A program made the position numbers and the translations under genes. A DNA stretch of 64,000 nt from Takakia lepidozioides (taxonomy: Eukaryota > Streptophyta > Takakiopsida > Takakiales > Takakiaceae), in assembly GCA_030704615.1 (NCBI GenBank), contig CM060733.1:70494001-70558000 (forward strand), in the 5' to 3' direction. Below the pieces are notes generated by a model. It did no database searches and was not told the DNA's origin. It was given only the letters and a program-made list of their open reading frames with translations. Shown piece by piece: positions 22,031 to 32,159 of this stretch; position 1 is the stretch's first letter; every line of letters begins with the position of its first letter.

Positions 22031-22640
22031 CGTCGTCGACAATGAAGGAAGGCAAGAGTGGTCACACCCGCCAAGGAACAAAAACCAAAGGTATCGAGGA
22101 CGTCCAAAACGAAATGTGGTGAAGGCATCAAGGGATGTGTATGTCGATTTGCAGTGAAGCAATGTTATTTGGACCCTGACATTGCAGAGGTCGTCTACTA
22201 CGTGAAGAGACACATTAATGGGGCTGGAGACATATGCCATAGGCCGGCATATAACAGATGGTGATTCACGGTCATTCTCGAATTGTGGCGTGCGATGCAA
22301 CATTCGGGACAAACGAGAAAAATGTGTGTTCCATGTTCAGGAACTATCTGCCCGAGTACATGAACACAACTCAGAACCCCCTCCTTCCTCTGTATTCCTA
22401 ATGTTTTCTGGTGCACGCTTGTGATTGTAGTATCCTTTGTACACCATGATGGTGTTTGATGAGTGGCTGAATGGTATTCCAGTCGCGTACATAATCACGG
22501 CCGGGTGCAAAGCCCAGTTTACGACCTTGGATGGAGCACTAAATCGAGATGAAAGCCTGCAAGGCCGATTGACGCTTTTTTTCAAGAGCAAGATGAACCT
22601 CCTCTATCCATGGGATTTTATAAGGTTCCTCATGGCATAA
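21940..22640 (+). pseudogene. Mutator-like transposase, N-terminal half
   Basis: Plus-strand reading gives 'GRPKRNVVKASRDVYVDLQ' (about 22095), 'IKGCVCRFAVKQCYLDPDIA' and 'VYYVKRHINGAGDICHRPAY' (about 22130-22255; Cys then His residues typical of the FAR1/GCM-type finger), and 'MVFDEWLNGIPVAYIITAGC' (about 22450), which fits the middle of the MULE catalytic domain before the C-W-H block. It runs away from the C-terminal half, which starts near the same point on the other strand. Frames are interrupted near 22160 and 22260. Confidence 0.62.
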
Positions 22641-23880
22641 ATAAGGTCCCAACACCAAAAGTATAAAAAATAGCTTTAACCAAAAATAGACTTTTCATAC
22701 AAATAACTTTAATTATAAATAGCCAAAGACTATTTTAATTAACCATGACTAAACACATGACAAGTTGATCGATGCAAATGATAAGATAAGGCCAAATGAA
22801 TATTCCAATTTTTTGGTTTGGCCATCCGTGTTAACCTAAAAAAAAAACAAACCATGTTTTGCATACAATGCCTATAATGTAAAACTCTGAAGTTGCAATT
22901 CACATCAAATAATTCATTCGAGGGGTTTATGGATATAATGGACGATTGTATCAATACAATTTTCAAGTGGCCTAAAAATTTGATTGGTGGAAGACAACAT
23001 CAACAAATTTTTATTAATGCACTCAATGTATAGATGGATCTTGAAAATCTAATTATCCCACATGATGTGAAAAATATATTTACTAATATTGAAGCCGTCA
23101 TGTTTCCCAATCACTACCAACAGAAGAAGAAACAGACTTGGATGATTTTATGCTACTTGAGGTGGTATTCATTGGAAGCGGAACAATGTACAACCATCTT
23201 CGAACGCCAAACAACTCATTGGGTGCAAGAGCACTACCTCCTTGACTCTCAATCATTGCGGGAACCCATACATTTCATTTCAAGTGTTCTTTCAAGAAGC
23301 CAAGGAAGCAATGACACACCCATACCATCCGTTTTTCTCCAGAATTTAAATATGCATTACGAAAAAGCGTAGACGAAATGAAAAGACTCGAAATGCTTTA
23401 AAGTTACATTGCAGAGTGTACGCGTGCAATTGGTCGAGCAATGTGTTGTTATGAACCTAAGCATCGCGCTACAACACACATCATTGTCCAACCACACCAG
23501 TGTAGCATATCATACTGCAAACACACACTCATGCCACAATGCCTATAGTGGAAAGTGGGAAGAAAAGAAGACAGAATATTCCAAAAAATGCAATGTATGC
23601 ACTCTTAACATGAAACCAAAACACATGAAGTTCTGAGGTTAATCCCCCGTTTAAATTGAAATGGATGATATTTGATTGCGTATCCTTCAGGAAACGCGTT
23701 CAAAAGTCTTAATGACAATGGGGAACATCCCCAGCCCTATGAAGAACTGCCATAATTTTTTTAGTGTATTTGGAAGCAGCTCAAGGACCTGCATGTCCTT
23801 TTGTACAAGCTGCCACAGGTGTTCCAGTTATAGAAAAGCTTATGTAGCGGACAAAATTTATGGCTTGTTCTTCATGCATT
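22641..23880. other. Intergenic, AT-rich, no gene recognised
   Basis: A 112-codon frame at 23034-23372 (+) has no recognisable motif. The rest is AT-rich and unpatterned. Confidence 0.4.
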
Positions 23881-23895
23881 GTAACGACCCCACCT

Positions 23896-23985
23896 AAGGC
23901 CTTTCCACGGTTTTCGGCTTGGTTTGAGGGCGGTAGCTGAGCAAGGCCTTAACTCATGGAAAAGCCAAAGGCCTTGGGTGGGGCC
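23896..23985. repeat. Short inverted repeat
   Basis: 'aaggcctttccac...ggctt' at 23896 and '...ggaaaagccaaaggcctt' near 23957 can pair over about 10-12 bases. It lies just beyond the end of the PHD-finger frame. Confidence 0.45.
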
Positions 23986-23999
23986 TTTACACTACACAC

Positions 24000-24250
24000 T
24001 TATGCCCCATTCTCACAAACGTGACAAGTCCACTCCGTAGGATCCGTAGGAGGGGTTGTGATCCGCAGATTGGACATCACACAACTCCAATGGAACTCCA
24101 TTTCACACCAGTTACAGTACACAAAATCTGCCATGTCCACGTGCATACTACACACATTACAACGTACCCTCCATGCCACACTTTGGGAAGGGCCATGCTC
24201 CACTTCTTGTTTCCGTTGACCACCATGCTTTTTGGGTTGATCGTGAGTTT
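24000..24250 (-). CDS. PHD-finger exon
   Basis: The minus frame ends at TAA 24000-24002. Just upstream it encodes a complete PHD signature: 'CNVCSMHVDMADFVYC', then 'NWCEMEFHWSCV', then 'WTCHVCENGA' (C-x2-C, C-x2-C-x4-H-x2-C, W-x-C-x2-C). PHD fingers read histone H3 tails. The domain is preceded by a basic stretch ('QPKKHGGQRKQEVEHGPSQS'), then by G-rich sequence that cannot be coding. An acceptor 'attgtgcag' near 24270 is plausible. It lies about 390 bp downstream of the MBD-C2H2 stop on the same strand. It may be that gene's alternative last exon, a separate partial gene, or a gene-capture fragment. Confidence 0.6.
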
Positions 24251-24635
24251 GATGCACGATACTGCCCTCCCTTCTGCACAATCCCCCCCCCCACCTCCCC
24301 CCACCCCCCCCCCAAAAAAAAAAAGTGAACATGTTGCCGAAGCAAGCGGGACTTATGGTGTCACTTGACCCCCAAAGGGCTCTTGCCTTCGGATGTGGGA
24401 AGGTGGACACCTTCACGACATCCAACATGTGGTTTGAACCCACATCCACTACCGAGGCGGCTTGTGCCCTTAGCCTGGGGGTAAATGTTGGTTGTCCACA
24501 ATCCCAAGATTAGCACAATTTGCCATCCATGGATAACTTGTTATGGACCTTCTTTTTCAACTTCCAACACCAATGCTAAAGATGACCTAAGTTGATCTAA
24601 CAAGGCATCAAACCAGGCAATGCAGAAGGTGCACA

Positions 24636-27600
24636 TTAAGGAGGTACCTCTTCCTTAGAAGACGAACTAAAAGTTGCATTTACAAAACTTGTCTCGGTTG
24701 GGTGTAAAGGGGAGTCGTCATCAAGCAACCTCCAAAATACACTCTTTAGCAGCCCTGTTTTATCAAAATCTTCATCATCCACCACCGTTTTATCAGAAAC
24801 TTGGTCATCCACCCATGTTTTATCAAGAACTTGATCATCAACCTCCGTTTCATCAGGAACTTCATCATGCAGCCTTGCTGTATCAGCATTTTCATCGTCT
24901 AGCCTTGTTTTATCACGATGTTCATCATGCACCCTCCCTTTCTCATGATTGCTATCAATATTTGTGGTGCTTCCATCATCAATTTCCCTGAGGGCACTTG
25001 TTGAGCTAGTCAAAATGCCTCCCAGGGATACCTTTTGGAACTTTCTTTTCTTCGAATGGAGGGACAAGTGACCCCAGTACTTGGACTTTACATTGAAAAC
25101 CTTGTGGCAAGTTTTGCATTCGAATGTTCCATTTTTAGTATCTGTAGTGGCAGGAAACCCCACTGCACTCCTATCTATACCAGTCTCTGCCTTGTGCTTC
25201 CCATTCTGATTTGGCCCTCTCAACGCTCCATGGGACTTTTTTGAGCAGTGACTTGGCAATGAGGGTCTTAGTGCAGGCAAGTTAGGAGACTCAAAGGCAT
25301 CAGATAGGTGGACACCTTCATGATTTCCTTCAAGAGAACCTCCCTGCTCCACACCCATGGAGTTGGTGGTGGCACCCTGAGCATGGCCCATACTCACACG
25401 ATGTGCCAGCAGCAGTGCTTTGGAGCTCCAAACCAGGTCACAGACGTCACAGTTGAAAGTGCGGGTGTGCTTGGAGCGTCGTAAGTGCTTACGGAGTAAA
25501 CTTCCTTTCCTAAACTCTTTACAACAAGTGGGACATATGTTCTCACTTGACTTGGTGAGCTGGGCAGGGAATGGTTGCTGCACTTGCAAAGAGGGAGGAT
25601 GTTCAATCTGGCTGGCATCTAAGCCACCCACCATGTAGCCTGTCGGACTTTTCCAATCCTCAATTGCTTTGTCACACTCCTGCAAAGATACTGGTTCACC
25701 TTGCTCCTGCTGTATGTTTGCTGGGATGTCCCCATTCATGCTCCCACCTCTGTCTGGCTCATTTGAGTTGGTGACAGTCCTCTTGCCTTCGGGTATGTGA
25801 CTAGGCAGCCCATGCACAGTTTGATGAATAGCAAAAGCTTCTGAATTAGAAAAGATGTCCCCACACACTTCACACAACAACGGTTGAGCTGCAATAGGAG
25901 CACGGTAGCTGAGATGCCTTGATGGAGGACCCCCTTCACAAGCTGTGGCTGGTGATGTAACAATGTCCTTACCTGTTGTTGCTTGCTGCAATGTGGTCAC
26001 CATGTGCGCTGCAGCCTCCTTGAATGATGCCCACATCTTGCCTTCTGGGCTGCATCCACCCACAAGAATACTGCTAGCCATGAGAACCAGAAGCATCCTT
26101 TCTCTAAAGTCCATCCTCTATCACCCTGAACTATCCACAATTTTCCAGCCAAAATCTAAGTACTGCTTGGAGGCTTTAACTGTTGGACATGCTTCCAAAA
26201 AAAGGTCGAACCAACCAGAGCAGTATACCCCTATAGAAAAGGGTTGATTGCTTCAGGCATAAAAATCTGGCAGCAGAACTATCTAGGGAGAAAGTTGAGA
26301 TTGAGGAATACGAAAGTCTGAAGTACTTAGGCATCTAACCCCACCCAAGCTGTAGAGTCGTTATGTAAGTCCACTTTGATTTGCATTTGATGTGGTGGCA
26401 CAGGCTTTGTCAAGAAACACTTTTGGCAAATGTTGTCTCTTTCCAGTAAGTAGCACTACAATAGGATGGGTACAACTACAGGGTGTAGGGTCACGGAAGA
26501 TGCCTTTCCTACAGATTAGGTCCACATGTATAGCTCAGTGTTGGAAAACATTGAGCAATGGCACAAATGGACCTTATAATAGTAACATGGCCTGAAGTAT
26601 GTAGAACCTTTCTGGCATGCAAAAGGGCTCTAGAAAAATATATGAGCATCCAGACACCAAAAATAAGAAGTAGAGAGAGAGAGTATTTGAGAAATGCTAG
26701 GCACCTTTTCCTATTCGTGAGGAGACTGCCCCTACCTGCGCCACTGTCTGTATTCAAAGAAAAGCCGACCACTCTTGTGACGCAAGCCCACGCACACAGT
26801 CCAGCCCTTGGGGAAGCCGCGAGCATCCACAATCTTGCGCTTCATCTTGTAAGCTGACCACTTGCCATCCATGCTCTCCAACTGCTTCATCATCTCTTCA
26901 TCTCTGTCGTCTTTGATTCTTACATTCTCAACATTACCGTTTTCACCATTCAAGTCAACTCGTTGTGAGGATGCGCGGTGTAACTCACTGGTCGTGGCAA
27001 TTTTATCAGCTTCCTCTAAAGACCACCCCCTAGGCCTCTCTGCGAATTGAGGCTGTTTCGAGGGTCGAGAAAAGTCATCCTCACTCCCTCCACTGCTAAC
27101 TTCCCCCTGCGTATCTCGCCTCCTCTTTCGGTCACTGCTCCCACTTCCACTCCCACGCCCCCGGAGATTACCTGTTGTGTCCCACTCAACTGCCATGACC
27201 TCTGCTGGTGATTTAGTGCACATCTCCCCCGCATCGCCTCGTATCTGCTTCATGTTGGTGCATCCTTCGGGGCCGTCTTCCTTCTCCGGCGGCCTCCCTT
27301 CCGCCTTGGTTCGTAGCACAACAACCTCACGGCATGATGACTCAGGGCTACCCCGAGTAGGATCTTGAGGCCCAGGAAAATACTGGGCATGCGGCCTTGT
27401 CTGCGAAGCACAAAGTGGAAGACCAGCTTTGCCGTGCGCGGGTATATCATCCGTTTGCCGGGGTCCCTGCTTCATATCCCACTTGCCATAAGTCTGCTTG
27501 CGGCTGCCAGCGCTCTCGTTGAAGAGAGCTCTATCGATCTTGGGGACGGCGACGACCATGTCCTGCAACTTGGCCACAGCAAATTGGGCTGAGAACCCTG

Positions 27601-27712
27601 CCAGCAGCCGCAGCTCATCCTGTGAAAACGCACCCACATCCACGATCGGCAGGCGAAACGCCTGCATGTGCTCGTCTGCTTCCCTCCCAACCGATCTACT
27701 CACGTGGGCCAT
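24636..27712 (-). CDS. MBD and C2H2 zinc-finger nuclear protein, two exons
   Basis: Exon 1 is 27712-26736 (ATG at 27712; donor CAG|GTAGGG). Exon 2 is 26049-24636 (acceptor 'ggatgcag|CCC'). They join in phase to 796 aa. The N-terminal motif 'VPKIDRALFNESAGSRKQTY' is one I associate with plant chromatin proteins. A basic region 'GSGSSDRKRRRDTQ' resembles an NLS. A methyl-CpG-binding-type domain (about 295-345) starts 'GFPKGWTVCVGLRHKSGRLF' and continues across the splice into 'SPEGKMWASFKEAAAHM', which supports the intron. Four C2H2 fingers follow at about 385-406, 498-520, 526-548 and 637-657. A tail of 10-residue acidic repeats (about 704-760) precedes the end. Likely a nuclear DNA-binding regulator. 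Frame is intact throughout; a donor-like 'GAAGAG|GTACCT' lies 11 bases before the stop. Confidence 0.85.
26050..26735 (-). other. Intron of the MBD-C2H2 gene
   Basis: GT at 26735-26734 and AG at 26051-26050, 686 nt, phase 2. It divides the MBD fold between its 'RHKSG' strand and the 'SPEGK' loop. Confidence 0.8.
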
Positions 27713-28900
27713 CCAGGGATTATATTGTTCGACGGGCGGGTCAACGTTCGCCAATCAAGGCAAGCCCACAACCAGGTTCCATGCTATCAGAGTTCAAGAT
27801 GCAACGTGCAACGCAATGTCTTGGATGTCTCTAATTTCCCAATTCCGTCACTCCGGAAAGTTCATACCAAGGAAGGAGGCTAACTGTCTCACTGCACAAG
27901 GTCGCAACAGCGAGAGAGAAAGACGTGATCCATCTCTGCCGGGCCTGCAGACAGGCAGGCAGGCCGCCATAGCACCTTCTCCAATCTGTCGCGACGCAAT
28001 AAAGCCCAACGTGCCGCTTGCATAACTTCCTGCTCGATGGATGCACGTAATCAATCCGAATGAACATCGATGGATGAATACAGGCCTCAGTATCGCCGCC
28101 ATGCAAGCTTTTGCCTTGCGTGCCAAGTTGTCTGCCATATTCCCAAGAGTTGGTCAGAGAGTAGCAACTAGGCCGCACCCAATTCATTTCGTAAACACTG
28201 ACGAGTCTTTGTTGCCCGGTTCTCACGTTTGAATGACTGCAATGATCGTTGGTTGAACAATGGGTGCACACAACGATAGTTCTAAGTTCAAAACCTCTAT
28301 AAATATGTTTGCCAGCTCTACAACCAATTTTGGTTTGCTTGATAGAGCACCACCAAGATGTAAGAAAGATCTTTCTTTCAACCCATTCTATGTTAAGGTT
28401 TGAGCTCACCTAATAAAGTAAACCATCTATACAATTTAGCCCCCGCCCAACTTTATCAGAGGAGCTTCAGCAATACCAAGCTTCCTATGAGTTGCTGGTC
28501 GATAATGCAATGTTGAGGTCAAATTGTTGTGACGTATAACTGCAGCAACGATTAAAGGGCATAGATCTGGAGCAAATCAGTTTATATAAGGACCTCTTTT
28601 CTTCACCTTCTTTGGAGCCTGTTGCTCACTCGAGTGTTCAACATGTACACGATGAGCTGGCTGCTCCTCCCTTTTCATTTGAAACTTTGGCATATTGCCA
28701 CTTTGCTCCACAAGTGCGGCATAAGTTACCTTTAGGGTACTACTACAGGGCGTTTCATCGATTCAGGTGCAGCAGCAACTGCAACTTGTCTCTCCATGAT
28801 GGTCGTGAGTTACAAATCATTACAATTCTTTTGCAACTTCAGCAAGAAGGGAAGGAAACATGGCTTTTATGACTAGCATATATCAGTAGATAGTCAGAAA
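27713..28900. other. Upstream of the MBD-C2H2 gene and downstream of the U-box gene
   Basis: Expected to hold the MBD-C2H2 promoter and 5' UTR and the U-box 3' UTR. 28455-28870 (+) shows a run of plausible codons ('SEELQQYQASYELLVDNAML', 'LEPVAHSSVQHVHDELAAPP') interrupted by stops. I read it as a faint old coding remnant of unknown origin. Confidence 0.4.
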
Positions 28901-28934
28901 AGACATGTCATGAAGGCCTTAGAACTGCGCTGAA

Positions 28935-31417
28935 TCAGCTTTCTGGGTCTGGTGCATGCCACTTGCGGTACAGAGCACGGGGGTAGAGTGGCCTCCCACT
29001 CTCGTCAGTAAAGGAGTTGTCCTGTCTTCGTGAATCTCTCAAAATGCTGAGTAATGTCATGGCTTTCTCTTTGCCACGCCGTGTGCCATTCTCTGCCAGG
29101 GAAGCCAAGCTGTCAAGGGCACCTGCCTGCAGAGCCTGTGACTTGAAGCACATATTGTGGTGCGAGAGCTGCAGCAGCGCAGCAGCAGCATGTTCCCGCA
29201 CAGATGCCCACTCATCAACATCTCTACCTGTGCTCTCTGTTGTCTTTTTGTTACCGACCTCTGCACCAAATGACCACCATTCATGTTGGTAGGAATGACA
29301 AGTACTAAGCCAACTCAAGCTACAACCAAAAACCACACTCTTGCAGGTTCTCTGCATAAACACTGTCAAGCATTTCTGTATCTGTCCCTTCCGCAAGGGC
29401 ATGCAGGCCAATGGTCCAGTGGAGCCAATGACCAGGCCCAGAAATTGAGAAGTAACACGATAGAAATAGTAACGGGCCACTGCCGCGTACCTGGGCCTAA
29501 TGCCTCACTCAAGGGGCTCCGGGCGAGAAGGCTAACAAAGATGATGATGCCATTGAGCTCACAGATGACACAACGGCCCTCTTGAACAGAAGCCAAGTTG
29601 GACAGAATGAGTAGTGCCCTGCTCACCATATCTGGGGACTCCTCCTGTGTAAGATGCAGCAAGATCGGGACAGCACCTGCCTTTATCAGCTTGCTGCGGT
29701 TTATATGGGCAAAGGACAAATGGTAGAGGGCCATGGCTGCATCGCGACGTGCCCCTGCAGGACCGGCACGCAGCACATGGATTAGCGGTGGAATGGCCTG
29801 GAGTACACCGATTGCCATCTTGTTCTCATCATTCACGGCCAGACTAAACAAGGCACCTGCTGCATGTTCCTGTGCTGCATCAGATCGGCCCTTGAGGACA
29901 TCTATCAGGGCCGGTATGGCCCCTGCCCTTGCAATTTTCACCTTGTTTTCCTTCTCCAACGACAAATTCATGATAGCTGCAACTGCATTTATCTGTACTC
30001 CAGCATAGCGGGATTGCAGCAGCTCTATGAGAGCTGCCAGCAAGTCTGGAGTACAGAGTACTAGCCTTTGATCCACACTCTCCCTTGTAAGCCTTCGAAT
30101 TTCACATGCACCCTCCTCCTGTTCCATAGCATGCGGGTGTTTCAACTTTTGTAGTACCTCGTCAACAACTACAACTTGTGCCTGCTGCTTGACAGCTTCG
30201 TCTGACAGGTACGATGAAGGGATTGTTGCCAGAGGCAATGGAATCCTTAGTCCTTGCACATCTTCTAGTAGTGTCTCTCTTGATGTTGAATGCACATACC
30301 TCAAATGTGATGGGCACTCTCTGCTGTGGACATCATTGCAGCTTGAAGATAGCAGTGAGGTTCCTTTTGTTGGGCTTCTGTTCGTGTCAGATAAGGAAAT
30401 TGAGGGTCTACTGAGTTTCATGGAAGAATCTCTAGATGACCCCTCACCACAATGTCCTCGCCCCTTCCACAATGGGCCACTGTTTTCCTCTTGTGATGGC
30501 GTCAGAGTCGAGGAATCTAATTCGGATGACGAAATTGAGGTTCCAGTAAAATCCAGGGAGGAATCTCTGGATGACATCCCATCCTCACCATTCTGTACCC
30601 CACTCTTCCACAAGGAGCAATCGTCCTCCTGTGATATTTTCTGAGTCGAAGTAGAAGCATCTGTCTGACCTACTGGGAACACATCACCCGATACCGTGGA
30701 CCTAATTTCATCGCTCCCAGGTTCGCTATGATTAGTTGAGGACCTTCTCTCCTCAAAAACGCTACGCCTAACCGCCTCGAGCTCGTGACTCCTGAATGCT
30801 CTTGACGCATTACTTTCAACTAGCTGTTTAGCAAGCTCCATACCGGGGGATTGCGGCTTGGACAGCTTGTGCATGTTACACCAATTCAAAATAGCATTGC
30901 GCAAACCCACATTTGGAATGACGGAGAGGTGGACCAGTACCATGCCAGTCTGAAAGCATCGGCGATGGCCTTGCTCCAACCAGACTTCTATGCAGTCCCG
31001 CTCATAGGTTTGGCCGGAAGCCACAATCACTGGATCCGCCATCAAAGCCTTCGAGATGGGGCATACAAATTCTGCAGGCCATTCCTGTGATGTCCCCTTC
31101 TTGGCCTTACTGCTATGAAAGGACCACGAACTCTTTTTCTTTATACCTGTCTTTCCCTTGTTTCCCTCAATTCCCCCACTTATAAACTCTTCACCCGCTG
31201 AAGACGATTGTGGAGACGCACTGGGTGTTCTGTCATTGCCCTTGAACATGGCTGCATCAAGCTGCCCCACATCAGTGAAGAGGCGCTCGGGCTTCGGTGG
31301 TGAGGATAGTTGTTTTGTTCTCTCTCCTGATAATGGCACGCAGTCGACCTCTGCCGTTTTCACCTGGTGTCTTCCTCCATGCAACCGTTGCATAACCTGC
31401 TGCATCGAACCTACCAT
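28935..31417 (-). CDS. U-box/ARM-repeat E3 ubiquitin ligase (PUB38-41-like), two exons
   Basis: Exon 1 is 31417-29491 (ATG 31417-31415; donor CAG|GTACGC). Exon 2 is 29260-28935 (acceptor 'tttggtgcag|AG'). The join is in phase (phase 1) and gives about 750 aa. The U-box lies at about 113-188, with 'FVCPISKALMADPVIVASGQ', 'TYERDCIEVWLEQGHRRC' and 'NVGLRNAILNWC'. This domain recruits E2-ubiquitin without zinc. A Ser-rich linker follows, then armadillo repeats from about 430 to 730 ('IPLPLATIPSSYLSDEAV', 'VQINAVAAIMNLSLE', 'AQEHAAGALFSLAVNDENK', 'ARRDAAMALYHLSF'), which usually bind substrates. The tail ends 'LYPRALYRKWHAPDPES'. Length and order match the plant PUB38-41 type. Cytosolic or nuclear ubiquitin ligase; substrate unknown. 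Frame intact. Confidence 0.9.
29261..29490 (-). other. Intron of the U-box gene
   Basis: GT at 29490-29489, AG at 29262-29261, 230 nt. It lies inside the armadillo region, between 'SPLSEALGPG' and 'VGNKKTTEST'. Confidence 0.85.
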
Positions 31418-32159
31418 GTTTTCCTGGCCCTACAGCACCCCTACACATCCTTGAATTCGGCCCAGAGCCTGCAGAAGGATTGATCAAGCTCCGACACAAG
31501 CAATGTCGTGGTCGACCTTCCACCGCCTCCACGCAGCTCAATTGCCAACCTTAAGCCACAACGTTTGTAACGAACATCCCAGATCCCACAATCTTCGAAG
31601 TCGATGTAGATGAGATCCCCTGTGATGCATTGAAAGGCGAGAAGGGACGAGCGATGCGGCACGGCATCGCACTGTGTCAGTCTCTCTCGTGTGTCGCTCT
31701 CCGTGTCAGTCTCTCTCTCGTCACAGTCTACAGACCGCTAAGTTACAGTGGGGTAGGCTGGTGTGTCGCCATATCCCACGCCACTGATGATGAGCCTTAC
31801 CAACGCCATGTTGTTCCAGTCAAGTCAACGCACATGCCTTTAGACCGCCATAACCTTACACATACATCCATCTTTTGCACAGCTTCATCCCACGTGGCAA
31901 GATCCGGGACGCTACCTCTTAAAGACAAAGTAGCTCGTGGAAAGAACTGCTTGGTGGAGGGGCACCTCTTGAGTCTGACGGCTAAGATCTTGGAGATCCT
32001 CATCGGACGGCATAAGACTACGCGGAAATTCCCATGGAGAAAGACGGGAAAGAGTAATACGGAAAGATTGTGATATGGATGAATGTGTTACAGATGAAGA
32101 CGATGTATAAGGGACGACTGTAGCAAGTGAGATATAAGTAGATGAGCACATCAGGTTTC
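31418..32159 (-). promoter_or_regulatory. Upstream region of the U-box gene
   Basis: No coding sequence was recognised. CT-rich repeats ('tctctct' words) at 31678-31715 lie 260-300 bp upstream of the ATG and could be GA/CT-type plant core-promoter or 5' UTR sequence. The region ends where the LINE begins. Confidence 0.4.

Noticed and set aside
23034-23372. 112-codon plus-strand frame as a gene
   Set aside because: No domain, no neighbour support, AT-rich context.
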